Below are positions 1 through 14,100 of a DNA stretch of 64,000 bases, piece by piece. The notes below the pieces were generated by a model, which was not told the DNA's origin, did not search any database, and was given only the letters and a program-made list of their open reading frames with translations. The stretch lies in assembly GCA_036244855.1 (NCBI GenBank), contig BQKZ01000272.1:1-64000 (forward strand), read 5' to 3'. How positions within the stretch are numbered: the stretch's first letter is position 1; each line of letters opens with the position of its first letter. The DNA is from Temnopleurus reevesii. Its lineage: Eukaryota; Echinodermata; Echinoidea; Temnopleuroida; Temnopleuridae. Made by a program: the position numbers and the translations under genes.

Positions 1-1395
1 TGAGTACATTTGTGGAAGGAATCCTGACTTGAACTATATGCTAAAGTTGTGCATTTATTCTTCCAATATTATCATAATTTTGTATATAAGTCATTGTGCA
101 TCATAAAGAAAGTAAATTATCATAACGTATAAAGAAAGTGATTCTATTGAATCAATACTTCTTTTGTGTAAGCTCTAAGTAATTGTAACTTTTGTTTGAG
201 CAAAGATTTTGTTCTGAAATATTATCAATATTATGATCAATTGAATCTCACTGTCATTGACAAAATATTTTGATTTAACCATTTGATGTATCATGGTCTA
301 TTTTGTATGATATTCCTTTATAAAATGATACGTGTATTGATTCATGTTAATTAATAAATATGAAAATGAATTCATCACCCTGAAAGGTCTTGCTTTTGTA
401 TTTATTCCAGATCAAATACATTATGTGAATTTGGGGAAATGAAACACAAACCATTTTATTACAAATATATACAATTACAAACTAGATTTAGTTTGAGATG
501 ATGGGGCAGTCACCTAGATATATTCCACCCTGTTTCTGAAGAGACCTATCATAAGATAAAAAGAGTGACCATTCGTCAATCTTTTTTTTCTCCACTAACA
601 TTTCTAGGGGTACCCGGTATTTGAAATAACAATAAATGTATTAAGGAAACAGAGTTTGAACGGAATGAAGCAGTTACATAATTATAATTGAAACAAGTTT
701 GGATGTGTTTGCGGGATGTGTTTGTAACAATCCTATTATAGAATATAGAAGGAGAGTGGATACAAGAAAGATAAACACAGGATATAAGAACAATGTTTAT
801 ATCCATTTATTCACTTTTCTGATTCAGTACCATATTTCTTGACAACAGCATGCAAAGATATATGCATGATAGCATCAACTCACAATGGCATGTTCATGGT
901 TTTGGGATACAGAGGTGCCTGTGAATGATAACTAGCAAGAATGTGGATGTGTTGCCTTGTTCTATGTTTTGGTGCAACGCCATTGTTGTGTTATGCTTTA
1001 ATGTGACAATGAACCCTCTCTATTATATACATTGTATGGTGATCTCGTAAACTCAATGTTATCCGAATGTTACACGCTCTCTGTGAGCCGCGTCTGAATC
1101 ATGTAAGCAACTCAATAATAAACTAGCAAAGTTTTCCCTAAATACTGTGATTGGGAGCCCTTCTTCTTTATTAATATTGGCGCAATTGTAAAAAAAATTC
1201 TACAGCAAACAAAAAAGATCAAATATGTTCAGTTTTGTTAGTCATATGGGATTGAAGAATGATAGAGAATGGAAAATAAGCTGAAGATAATTTGGGAAGA
1301 ATAGAAGAGAGGATGTAGGTAGGGAGAGAGGGAGATGAGGGAGATTAGAAAGGAAAGCGTAATAGAGAGTTAAAAGAAAGCAAGTGGTATGGGTA

Positions 1396-1476
1396 ATGTG
1401 TGTGTGTGGGCAATGACTGTGTGTATATGTATATACGGCGAATATATACACACACTCATCACCAACACACAAGCGT
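1396..1476. repeat. GT/AC-rich microsatellite with inverted halves
   Basis: A TG-rich run passes through a TATATG segment into an ATATATACACACAC run, so the two halves can pair as an imperfect hairpin. Simple-sequence DNA, not coding. Confidence 0.6.
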
Positions 1477-2010
1477 CATGCATGTGTGTTGTTGTGTGTT
1501 TATGTCTTTTTCATTGTTCATGTACTTTAGATTTGTTAGAAGTTATGTTTAATTCCCCCAGGAAATTGTCATTTTCAGACTTGCATTGATCCAAATAGAA
1601 AGGGTATCAAGTAATTCATCAAGAGGAGTCATAAAACCCTTCATGAAATAAAATTATCTTAAACAAGAAATCATAAAAATCATTTGTTTTCCCTCAGAAT
1701 ATTCTTAAAATGTAAAAATATTATTCAATTTTCTTATGGAAATTCATTCACATTACATTTTTGGAAACATGTTTGCATACTTAGCACAGTACCTCCAAAA
1801 TCAAATATTTCAATATACATCATACCTTAAGGATTTATTTTCTAGATCTTTTTCTTCTTTAGTAAGAGACAACTTTTGCTCATCAATCCTTATCTTTTGT
1901 TTGCAGTTTACCGTGGTAGCACTGTTCGTCATTTTCAAATTTTATTTATCACCTCTGCAATACAGTAAAATTTGCAGGTGATTGCTAAAAATCTTGAAAC
2001 CTTTGCAGAA

Positions 2011-2049
2011 ATGCCGCAAATGCATTGGAATACCTGGGATTTAAGTTGA
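2011..2049 (+). other. Possible short upstream ORF before THADA start
   Basis: ATG at 2011 opens 12 codons ending in TGA at 2047-2049, upstream of the THADA start at 2075. It matters only if the transcript begins upstream of 2011, which the sequence does not show. Confidence 0.2.
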
Positions 2050-2074
2050 TAGATTCATAATTCATTGAGCTGAG

Positions 2075-2135
2075 ATGAGCATTGAGATGAATTTCATGGA
2101 GAAAGTTCAAGAGCTCTGCCGCAAGCAGTCCTTAG
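2075..2135 (+). CDS. THADA: THADA exon 1 (start codon)
   Basis: Begins MSIEMNFMEKVQELC and ends CTTAG|GTAAG (phase 1). An in-frame TGA sits at 2066-2068, so this is the first usable ATG in frame. Its phase fits exon 2 exactly. Vertebrate THADA N-termini are poorly conserved, so homology cannot prove the start; two further in-frame ATGs (2087, 2096) are possible starts. Confidence 0.7.
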
Positions 2136-5100
2136 GTAAGGAGCAATCCAGGACAAAGCTCAAGTGTTGAATGAATATGTTCAGTCCCATCTATTCATGT
2201 GCACGTCTGTTCATATTGCCGACTGGGGCCGGGGCCTGGATATTATATAATATCCACTTGCACTCGAAAGAATAGGGAAGAATTTAGCATGTAGCCTCAG
2301 CTTTAGGTAAACCCCGAGATTAGGGGCCGGATGCGTGCAATGTATTCAATTTGTGTACAATCCTATGGAAGACTGCAGTAGTGTGTCGACAATGATTTTC
2401 AACCAACAAACATTTTCAAAGTTGGCTCAATTTACACTTTTTTGACATAAAAATCGATTGAATTTCCAATGAATTTTTTTAAATATGGAAGGAGGAGAAA
2501 AGTAAATAACATCTAAAATCATTATTCTGTTTAAAAAAATGTAATTAAAGTCGCTTACGGACTTGTTTTGTGGATGGTTACAGGTGTATTTTGGACTTCT
2601 GCGCCGATGTTTGCAATTTTTATGTGTTGCGCACACGCAATCTTCTTCTTCTTCTTCGTGGTATTCTGCCTCCTTCATCCTTGAAGATTCTTGCAGAGTT
2701 ATTGAAAGTGGTTGTATGTGTCATATAGGTAGGGTGCATGTGCCAATATTTACATGGTGCAAGTAAAAACCGCCTGATATCTAGCTGCTGCTGCCTTCCG
2801 TCAGGAGATAACGAAAGGCATTAATGGAAGTGGCTGTCACAACGTTGTCAGGAAGNAATGGTTTAAATAGCCAACCGATAAAACAGATTCCTTTCTTTCA
2901 TTCGTTTTGTTCTGAAGAAGCTTCATGTTATTCACCATGTCATACGTCATTACTCCATGTTATACGTCATGTATGCGAAGAAAAAATAATTTCAATGCAC
3001 AAAAATGACTTTTTAAGGGACATTAGACCATCGTAAAATAATAAAATACATGTCCACATTTACATAATATTTTTTTTTCTCAAATGTTAAATTCTTTTAT
3101 AACCAATCAAGAAATTGTTAATTCGGGAATAAAAATACTTTCTCGTACCAATAATAAAATGGCAGCCCTCAGCAAATGTAAGCAGACGATAACTTGGCTC
3201 AGAAAATGGTGATTTAGCTCTAAATCAAATACTTATATATTGAAATGCATATTCCAATCATTAGATACATATTATACCTTTTGAAATAAGCAGATTTATT
3301 TCATGAGTGTAATTCCCCTTTAATAATAATAATAATAATATCCACTTGCACTCGAAAGAATAGGGAAGAATTTAACATGTAGCCTCAGCTTTAGGTAAAC
3401 CCTGAGATTAGGGGCCAGATGCGTGCAATGTATTTAATTTGTGTACAATCCTATGGAAGACTGCGGTAGTGTGTCGACAATGATTTTCAACCAACAAACA
3501 TTTTCAAAGCTGGCTCAATTTACACTTTTTTGACATAAAAATCGATTGAATTTCCAATGAATTTCTTGAATTATGGAAGGAGGAGAAAAGGAAATAATAT
3601 CTAAAATCATTATTCTGTTTTAAAAATGTAATTAAAGTCGCTTACGGACTTGTTTTGTGGATGGTTACAGGTGTATTTTGGACTTCTGCGCTGAAGTTTG
3701 CAATTTTTATGTGTTGCGCACACGCAATCTTGTCACTAATCTCCGGGTATGCCCAGCTGTATTATTAGCTTAAGAAGAATGTTAGTAATTCAAGAAAATG
3801 TCTAATGCATAGATTACTCTGCAAAATATCTGAAAAGTAGAAAAAGTGAACCAATTAAATCCTTTAAAAAACTTAAGACTTGCGAAGTCAAGAATCAGGC
3901 GTAAGCAAAGACCATCATAATCAACTCTTGTTCCATTCAGAAATGCTTCGGGTCTGCTGCCCATACATATGAGACTATTATATATGGTTGAAAAGTTTCG
4001 AGATTGATAGAAATACATGCAATTTTTTTTAAGTGATCCTGAAAAAGTGTAAAACAATGTGTGCAACATGGAAATTGTACCACATTACCATGAATAGAAT
4101 TAAAATATTTTTGCTTTATTGTAAACAAAAGAAAAACAATTGTTATAAAAAGATCAAAATAACAAGACTTTGGATACTCAAAGAAAAAAAAGAGAAAAAA
4201 AAAGAGTAAGGAAAGTGGATCAAAAAGATGAAAAAAATCAAGAGAGGAAGAAAATACTGTACAGAGAAAGGCAAATGAAAAAGGAATGAGAGAAAAGTTA
4301 TGAGGAAAAGAAAATGTAAAGAAAAAAAGGAAATGAAGAAAAGATCATTTTGATTAGAAATTTTCGTCAATATCTAGTTGTGATTTTAGACTTAAATTAA
4401 AAGTTAAATCTTGGTGACCTTTATGGGATATAAAATTGTTCTTTTATGAGAGGGGCCAATGATCCACTTTATTGCCAACACCTAGAAAGCAGTGACCATA
4501 ATATTATCCGTAAACAAACCTTTTCTGTTTATATGAACAGTGTTGTTTAATTTTTTTTCCTCTCTCTCTCTCTATCCTTGTATTCAGTAACCCCTGTATA
4601 TTGACAGTTGATTTACTTCTGTAAATTAACTAATGTTTTGGAGTCTTACTCTCTTTCATGATGCTTGTAACACCATTCAAGATGGATATGGTTCAGTAAT
4701 GTTGATTATTTAACATATTAGAAACTGGAGATTGTGTGAAATAGATATACTACTCACTGGAAGGTCCAGTGTTAAATGTTGTCTCTAATGTATGGTTATG
4801 GCCAATATGAAATAACTCTTGAGTATTTTCATAGGTTTCCTTGTAAAATTGTCACCTTGCGATCATAAGGAGCATGTACAGTATGTACCAAATTTATCAT
4901 TATAGCCCCATGAAGATGGATACAATATTGCATTGAAAATGATGAGCGGTTTGGGGTCATTCAGTGAGTAATAGGAGCGATGTTTTTGTGCAGTTTAGTT
5001 GCTAAAAGGTTAGATTTCAGTTCTGTTTCTTTTCATTCCAGAATGTGACAAATCCAAGGTCGAGTTCCAACTTCCCTGGGAACACTTTTTGCAGACTTTG

Positions 5101-8100
5101 ACAATTTCAGCATCAAAGAAATATGTGTATGCTTCAAATATCAAGGAGGTAATTAATCATCATTAGGTGAAATAAGTATTTCCTTAATGTGACCACTACA
5201 ATCAGAGATATACAGGTAACTCTGCCAACACTGTAAGTCAAATCTCTATGGAACAAAAAAATGTTTGATTTTTTTAGAATTTTAGAAATTTGACTTCCAT
5301 GAAATAAATAATATGCATTTGTATGATTTATTTAAAGAAATATTCCTTAGATTTTGATAATGGAGAGAAGTTTGATTTAGGCAGTGTTGACTGTTCTTTG
5401 AAGCATGTTTAGTTCTAAAGATCACATTTATAAGGTAATCCCAGGTTCTGGTTAAAAAAATTCAATTCAGCTGGGAATTGAAAATGTATTTATTATCATG
5501 CACCAGAAGAATTGGTGTTACAAGAAAAGAAAGTTGGTCAAGGTGGTTAAAATCGATTCATTTTAAAGGGACAAATGCCTTTGTTATGTGCAAATGTAAC
5601 AAAAACATTTGGATTTTACTGGAGTACAAAGTAATTAGTTTGTTTTCTATTTAATGTTTAAAAATTTGGAAAATTTTGATGAAATATACAGTTGAAAAAA
5701 TCAAACTATAGTCACACAGGCAATATCAACATCATTATTCCTAATGTATTTCTATTATTCATTATAAAATTGATAAAGTGTTCCAGGGGGGTGTTTCATC
5801 AAGATTTGTCGCAGAGACAATTAGTCAGCGCTGACAAATTCCTTGATTGTGATTGGATGAAAAGCCCTTTTGCTGACAGTTGCTATGGGAACTGTCGGAA
5901 AATGACTCCTTGTCGCTGCGACAAATCTTGATGAAACACCCCCCAGATGTTAGATGGAATTTCTTTTTAATAACTGCAGGTTTATTATAGGTCTCAGAAT
6001 TGTATTCTAACTTTTCATGTGTTGTGTATTACATCAGAAAATTGAAATATTGCAAGAATTTTAATGAAATAACATTAACTGATTTGTAATCAATATTCTT
6101 TGCAAAATATATGCAGATTCTTTAAAAGGACTCACAAACCATTTATAAAAAGTATGTTTTACATTGATTATTTTTGTATCGTATGGAACTCCTGATATTA
6201 TCAAGGGCCCTTAGCTTATATATTTCAATATGATAAATATAATAAATATAAATATTTCATTTTAGCATTGTCTCATTAAGATATATCTACTTTTTATTTT
6301 CTTCTTAAAGTTTGGATCTATCATTAAGAAGTTGGATTGGAATGATGTTACAGCCAGTGAGGTGGAAGTCTTATTAGACTTTCTGACATCACTGTTTGCT
6401 TCAGTTGACCCTAAAGAACCAGCATGTCGATCCGTGATTGGGTAAGTAGTTCATACATATCAATAGTCATCATAATGAAATTTCCCAGCATGCCTCACTC
6501 TATTCATTTTCATTCAATTATTGAATTTAAAAAAATTGAATTTTCACCCCATTTCTTGTCTTTATCTTTTGCTTTTGTTTTGTTTTGACAGGGTTTTTTT
6601 TTTCTCTCAAATGTTTCCATGGAAAGACAAGAAATATAATCTTTAGTTAGAAACTTTGGTTTTTATAGATTTTCATACATTCTGTGTGGGTGCTTTCAAT
6701 CAGATGCAGAATTGTCAACCATTTTGGAATTATTGTGAATATTGTATCCATGAAAATCAGTGTATACGTCTTGAGTGAATGGCTAAGGATAAGGATTTCT
6801 GTATTTTCTTGTATTAACAATTTTTTTATTCAACTGTAAGGTTTTTTGCACTTTAAATTCCATCCTCATGAATATTCCTTAATCTATTGCATTTCTGAAA
6901 ACAAATAGTCAGGAATAATTGAACTGGCTATATAATACTACCAGTAGGGAGCCAACATGTTTTACATAGGATATAATCTACAAAGTATCCTATTTTTCTT
7001 ATGAAAAAATGGTTGACGTAATGTCATGTAATTTTTATCTATTGTAGAATCCTCCAAAGTTTGCCAGATAATCACCATTGTATGATTGTGAACAAGATGG
7101 CTGATCACCTAGGCAACACCATAACAACAGCTAATATCACAGACAAGGCAGTGGTACAGAATATATTAGCAGTGATTCAAGCTCATCTGGCAAATTTTAG
7201 TATGGGAGAGGAGTGTGTCAAACTAAAAATCGCGTTAGGTAAGTAAACGGTCCTTAATGTTGATGTTTGTTATTGTTGCTGATATTTATGATACAATAGT
7301 TACAACTTGCATTTAAATTGATAATTGAATAGTTCATAACCCCTGGTTGTAGGAAATTTGATTATTGATGTTGGTTGATAGTTTGATAATTGATAATTGT
7401 ACACTTTGTTTTGTTTTAAATGCGATCCCAACACAAGCTGTGCTTTCAGGGTACTCGCCTCCTTTATTTTGTTCTATTTGTGATGTTATTTTGCATTGAT
7501 TATGGATATGAAAAAGGAAATAAATTAATTCAATAATTCAAATTCAATTCAATTAAAAAAAAATTCAATTCAATAATTTGCTCAATCATTCATGATAGTG
7601 TTTTCTTGTTGCAAAATGTCTTTTAATGTTGAAGAGGCATATTTTTAAATTAAATCTTTTATCATAATTTTAAACATTTCTAATCTGTTTTTGCAGTGCT
7701 GAAGTTCTTGGCAGAATCATTGTCAATGCTAGTTTCATATAGCAGGTAAGGTAACAATATATATTTTTATGCATCCACCTCTGTAAGGTGATGCCAGATG
7801 CATTTATGTTTTTTAATTGTCCATCAGTGTGCGTTCATCCATGCAGTTGTATGTGCTTGCGTGCGTGTGTTCATCCGTCCAAAGTTCATTACTGTTATAA
7901 CTTTCCACCCAATGAACATATTTGTACCAAAATTTACCAAAGTATGTATAAGCATGTGATTTTTGGTTTAGGGAGTCAAAGGTTGCAGGGCCGAAATGAT
8001 TTACAAAAACCATCCCAAATGTGTTTTTTTCTGATGGCATGGTATAAGTAGTAATAGCTTTCTGATCACATGATTGAGGAGGCATCTAGTTAGTTTTTTT

Positions 8101-11100
8101 GTAAATACCTGCAAATAGTTTCATAATGAGTCTTGAAATGTATGGACATCCCTTTCGCAGCCTCAATGATTATTTCAATAGAAATTCTATATTTTTAGAG
8201 ATCTGAGGAAATTGTTGTAATTTTGGGCCAAGATATACAAAAGTGTTTTTGGGTATTTGGAAATTTTGTTGTACATTGTTTCGCGATAATGTACATTTAC
8301 TTTCCTTGTAATCTACTTCAGGTGTGAAAACATTGCTGTCCTTCAGAGTCAAGCTATGCAGCAGTGTCTTGTGGTTGTGAAGACTGGATTGACTGTCATT
8401 CAGAAGTGTTCTCTCCCCATCACAGAGAAGATTAGAATGAAATCTGGAGATACCATCTCGTGTCTAGAATCCTGGCTGTCGCTCTTAGCAACAGTTCTGA
8501 AAACAGGTAGCTACCATTCTCCTTCTGTCGAAGCATAACACAGTGTGATATTGTTTATATGCTGTTTAGATGTAGAATAATGGAAGATGGAGTACTTCAG
8601 CAATTTGATTACATAGCGAGGAACATAGCAAGGAAATAGATGGCAGCATTTTGTATCACATATTTGATTTTCATATGACACTTATTTGATCCTTTTGATG
8701 TTGTATTTATAATCATTGAGATATTATTATTATTAATATTTATTCGGCAAATTCAAAATAAAACAATTACAGTAAATTATCATTATTTTTCTTGTTCTCA
8801 TCTGCCCCACATTGTTAAAATGACTACATCTTGAATGCTATTTCACTGGTGATATTATTTGTTTTGGTTTTATTATCTAGATTCTTTCCTGGCTGAATGC
8901 AGAAGTGCATCTGGTATGATGTTTGCTTTGATCTGTAAGACATGGTGTTCTCCAGGATCAGACATGGCTAACTTGGTAAGTCAGTTTACTTGTTGTTTTG
9001 TGGGGTTGGAGATTCCTGACAAATATAGAAATCAAAGGTTAATGGGTTGAACCCAAGACTTTTCGAATGCTGACCTGAAAATCATTATTTTTCCCAATTG
9101 TTCAACTTAATTGTTTTAGGGTGGTTAATTAAGATGAAAATTACTATAATTCTAAGTACTTGAGCCATAACTCATATTTATTATGAAAACATAATAGTAA
9201 TATGTTATAGTTAATGTTACATTACAACTTATTGATGGGAGATAATTTTTGTTTTTTCTTGAATAAAACATGTGGACCTTTTTGATGTAACACTATCTGC
9301 AGGTTGCATCATCAGTCTTCAAACATCCAAACATTCCCATAGCCGAACCAAGTCATCTCCAGCAGCTGCTAATGACCTTTGACCTGATGACATCATCAGG
9401 CCTTTCATGTCTGTATGTATGTCATGGATTCCTAGTGATGATGGATCCAAAAGACCTCATCCAAGACCTTGGAAATGGAAACACTTTGCTTCTCAATGTT
9501 CTCTTCCCACAAATATATCATTTCACTCAGAGGTACTTCAGTATTATCTTTGACTTTTATTTGTATTATCTTTGTGTCTATTATTGCATCACTTCCAAAC
9601 TTGTGGCTTGATTCTCATGGCTTTAAAAGTGATTAATCTTTTTAGGTCTGTTTTTTATCTATACCACTTTCACAAAAGTTTTGAATTGATGAAATTATTG
9701 CATAATCTTAAATACGTACACTAAAAAATGTCACTTATGTCTTTCGGTTGTCATAATTTTATGCTTCTGTGCGTAGTTACATGCCATCACTAATCTAGAT
9801 TGGCTAAATTACTTTATTGCTTCATCTAATTTATTTTCTCTGTTTGGATTCTAAAAAAAAGAAAATATAAGCTGGTGCCTTTAAAATGATTTTATGAAAA
9901 CCCCACTTTGTGATTCACAGCCTTGACAATTCCAGTACATCCTTAGCAGCTGCCAGATCATTATGTCAATGGGTTGAAGTGACAGAGACAATTGTGAAGA
10001 AGATGGAGTCATCCCCTGTAAAGACTGCCCTCACTGGTCCCTCACCTATCCCTCAGAAGCTGATCCACTATGTGACCACGCATTGGGACCATCCTGTTGA
10101 TGTAAGATATCTTTTGTTCTGATGTGTATTTGGGATGATTGGAGATGGAAAAATATAGAGAAAGAGAGACAGAGATAGGGAGGAGAAAAGAAGCTCACAG
10201 CTAGTAGCATCTGGGCAGAAAAGTAGAAAATGTATTGAATTCAATTGATGGCAAAACATAATACTTGACTATGCTTAGATAATATGATTATGATTTTAAA
10301 TCTACAAAATGCATAATCCTATTGTGATTAACTAATGAAAAAGGCGACAAAGTATCTTTAAAAAAAAAAAATTCTGCTTCTCCTTCTTTGCAGGGCATCC
10401 GTCATCAAACAAAATCAATATTTGAAGGTGTTATGAAAATACATGTGCAGACTCTGCAAGGAGGTAAGAAAATGTGTCCCGCACTATCCGTTAAATAATT
10501 AGGACCTCTCTTCAGATTATGCTGACATATTTTAATTTACAATTTAAATTTGATATGTGAATTCAACACAGTCAGTATCTCTGGGTTGAAAGCAATTTCA
10601 CTCCATCATTTTATCAAGGAAAGTCTTTAAACAGGATGATATTGTATGCCCCTTTCATTGATTGGAGGCAGGCACCACAGATTTCGTTTCCTCTTCACAA
10701 AATGTATTGCTAAGATAGCATTTTCATTTGCTCAATCAAGCTTTTCTTCCAGAATTAATTTTTAAGACTAAAATCATTTAAAGAGGCTATGTATATCAGT
10801 AATATTTTGATGATTGACAAAATCCACAATGAGATATAAGGTTAGAATTCTTTATGTGCCCATTAGATTTTCATGATTTCCATCTGCTTCCTTGTGTAAA
10901 CAGTACCTGCCCATGAAGATCCATTCACACTGGACACCCTGTCCACACTGCTGAGTACAGACTGGCATACCAGGGGTAAATATGGACCCCTTGGGTGTAT
11001 GTGTGAGATGATAGGAGCAACATATGTCATCAACCTCCATCCTCATCTTCTTCTTCAACTCCTTGATGTCATGGGCGAACATGCTATGGCAACTCATGTA

Positions 11101-14100
11101 AGTTAAATCATTTATATGTTTTCACTTTCTATTTGTATTATATTATTTTGTTTATTGTTCTGGACCACTTTATCCAACTTAATCATCTTTATAGTTAGAC
11201 ATCCTCTATTTTATTATTCAGCGGGATTTCCTATTTAGACCAATAGTTTGATGTTAACAGTTTAACCTAGAGTGTGGCCATGTTATAGGAATAAAGTGTG
11301 AATGCAACAATATCATAATTTGATGCCCCAAGAATCAAAGAACAACAAGAAACTTTTAAACTTGAATTATGAATTATTTCTCCAATGATGAACAAAATAG
11401 TGTATCTTTGAATGCATGAGACTGTATTTGAATTGAGGAATGTTATTGATGGTTATTATTTTTATCATAGTCGTGTGAGGTGATTGAAAAGCTCTTCACT
11501 CATCACAAGAGGGAGCTCCAGCAGTCGAGGGACGTCTCATCCTTGAGTTGGAATGGGACATGGGTGATACCAATCTTGGACGTTTTAAGTGACCAAAACA
11601 AACCTATCAAGCAGAAAGGATTTATCATTGATGTGAGTTCAAGTACTGACTATAAATATCCTTCAAATATTTCCAAATTTGATGATTTAATTTTTAAGAA
11701 GATATTGTCTTCATGGTATGTCTCATTATTACACAATTACTTCATGTGGAAGTTATGTTACATTGCACTGTACAATAACAGAATACATTTACAAGCAGAT
11801 AATGCTCATAGTCCGTTTGGAGAATTTGTATAGCTTGAAATGTATAATGTGGTAGGAAAAGGAGACTTAGTTGAAATTCATTTAAAATAGACCTTTGTTT
11901 ATGTGAACCATAATTATGTCATTTCGCAATGTGCTGTTCATTCTGTAAGGTGCATTATTCCTAAGCATCCACCTTAAAGGCATGGTATAGTCCTGAATAA
12001 AAGTCATGTGACCTATTTAGTGTATTTCTTTCAAATACAGTACCTGATTCCAAAGTTGCTGAAGTGCAGTCCACCAAGTCTTGCCTTCATCATACAACAT
12101 CTAAGCTCTGAACCTCGTTCCAACATTCTGAGACAAGATACATCTCATAGTCAATCGCTTCAAGATGTCAATGCTCCTACAGAGAGGAAGAACTGTTTCC
12201 ATGGTAACAGAGAATCATCTGATGCTGGTAGACTTGGTGCTCTTCTATCATGTCTGAAGACAGCAAGGTCTCTGGGACTGCTCAAGGGTGGTCATGATGG
12301 AGAGAGCATTGATGATGGGGTGAAAGAGGAGAAGGCATCAGATGTTGGCCAGGATGGTAGAAGAAAGGAAGAAGTGCCACTGTGGAAGGGTCTGGTCCCT
12401 GTCACACTTCTCTACCAAGCTCTGTGTCATACTACCAATCAGGTAGATTTTATTTCTGTTTACTACTCCTCTGAGTACAAGCTTCGAGAACTAATAAGGG
12501 TACATCCAAAATCAGATGTCATTATAAATAGTTATTAATGGATATATTGCTATACCGATACACCAGAAATAGAACTTCTACTCTTGTGATAAGTTGCATG
12601 AACTTGAATGAAAGTAACATTTTAAGAGATAATTCGTAGAATGATTAAGGATTTGCGATGCAGCTTTGTGCACAAATGATTGTTACTTTCAATGTTATCG
12701 TTCTTACTGTTGATGTAGATGCAATTGTTGCCATCGTTGATATCAATATATAGCTTTAGCGAAAATATGATAAGATGAAGTAATCAATTAAATTAAACTT
12801 ACATTGTGCAATGATTATTTATGTCTTTAGATTCGGATTGATGCCATAGGACTCCTGTGTGATTCTCACAAGACGACAGAGGAGGTGACTGAAATGGATA
12901 TCTCTCTGCTGACTTTCTCTCTTCCTTTCAATCTCAACAATGCTTCACCATCATTTAGACAGCAGTTCATTACCAATATTAAGAAGGTAAGAAGTCTACA
13001 TCCCTCTCCCTTGTCAGCCATTCCTGTCTATTGAATTGATGAATAAATTTGATTATTAAGATAATGTAGGGTATGGGCATCCTCCTCTGCGCCAGGTCCC
13101 TCATCTTCGCCTCATTGACATATGCAATGTAACTCTAGCGCTCAGTGAAATAAGGACTTTTTCCTGAAAATCTCCAACCGGGTGTTAAGTGAATGGGATG
13201 CAGAGAAGGGACCCAAATATTTTGAACGCCAATAATGAGAGGGGTGTATATTTAATCTAAAATGACATTGTTTCAGGTCAGATTTTGCTGAGATATTTCT
13301 CACACAAAATCTTTAGGATATTTGTGATAATATCAGATTAAGATTGAATTGGATTTTCATTGACTTCATGCTTTTTTCAAGCTGAAAGTTCAGGTGCGCA
13401 CACGTGCGACCTTCCATCATACTACAGATATTTATTTTAAAGTCCTGTAATATTATTATTTGTCTCAAAGAATTAATTTTATTTCACTTGCGCCATTGTT
13501 TCTTTTTACTCAGCTTCTTGTTCGTTTGAGAGAAAGTGGGAGAATTCTTCGAAAAAAATCTCAGAAAGCTAAAGATAAGAGCGACCATCAGTCAATATTG
13601 CTTCTCAAATATCAGGTTTGTATTTTCTATACCTTATAGATAAACATTTTGTCATTTTACATGGTAATTATAGTTCTTCATTTAGAATAATGCTAGTCAT
13701 TGAAAATTGTATCGTTCTCTAATACAAAGAATGAAGAAATTAGATTTCATTCAATGCTTACAATTATAGAGAAGTAATGTAAATTCAGTAATTAACAATT
13801 TATACCAGAAAACAGTATATCTTGTGTACATTACATTGCACTCAATCCAGGATACCATGCTTCTGCCTTAGCTTTAATTGCAGAGGCAGCTCATGGTGCT
13901 AAAACGTTTCAAGAAATAGATTTATATTTGTGCAGTTTAGTGCAGCCAGTTATAACTTGCTTAATGAAATGAACATCATGGACGCTCTGATTCATTAAGA
14001 AAAATTAAAGTTATTGCACCTCACCATACAAATGCGTTCTGTTGAAAATTTTATTTTGATTACTTGATTTCAAGACATCTACCTTAATGGAATGTGATAT

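Larger units (their letters stand above)
1..2074. other. Upstream region, no gene recognised
   Basis: AT-rich DNA without a recognisable coding region on either strand; the open frames here are short and of low complexity. It holds a purine-rich tract (about 1250-1380) and a GT/CA-rich segment (about 1396-1476). The THADA promoter and any 5' UTR should lie here or just downstream, but I see no convincing TATA box or CpG-rich core. A pyrimidine-rich stretch ending in CAG at 2008 could be the acceptor of a 5' UTR intron; this is speculative. Confidence 0.5.
2136..5041 (+). other. THADA intron 1 (2.9 kb)
   Basis: Largest intron of the gene. It holds both copies of the 394-bp repeat (2251-2644, 3339-3731), a single N at 2856, a possible TTAA-flanked element ending at 3319 and a purine-rich tract at about 4170-4360. 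No coding sequence recognised. Confidence 0.6.

Noticed and set aside
5692..5931. 79-codon open frame, + strand
   Set aside because: Runs through the 159-bp MITE; its content is the inverted repeat, not a protein.
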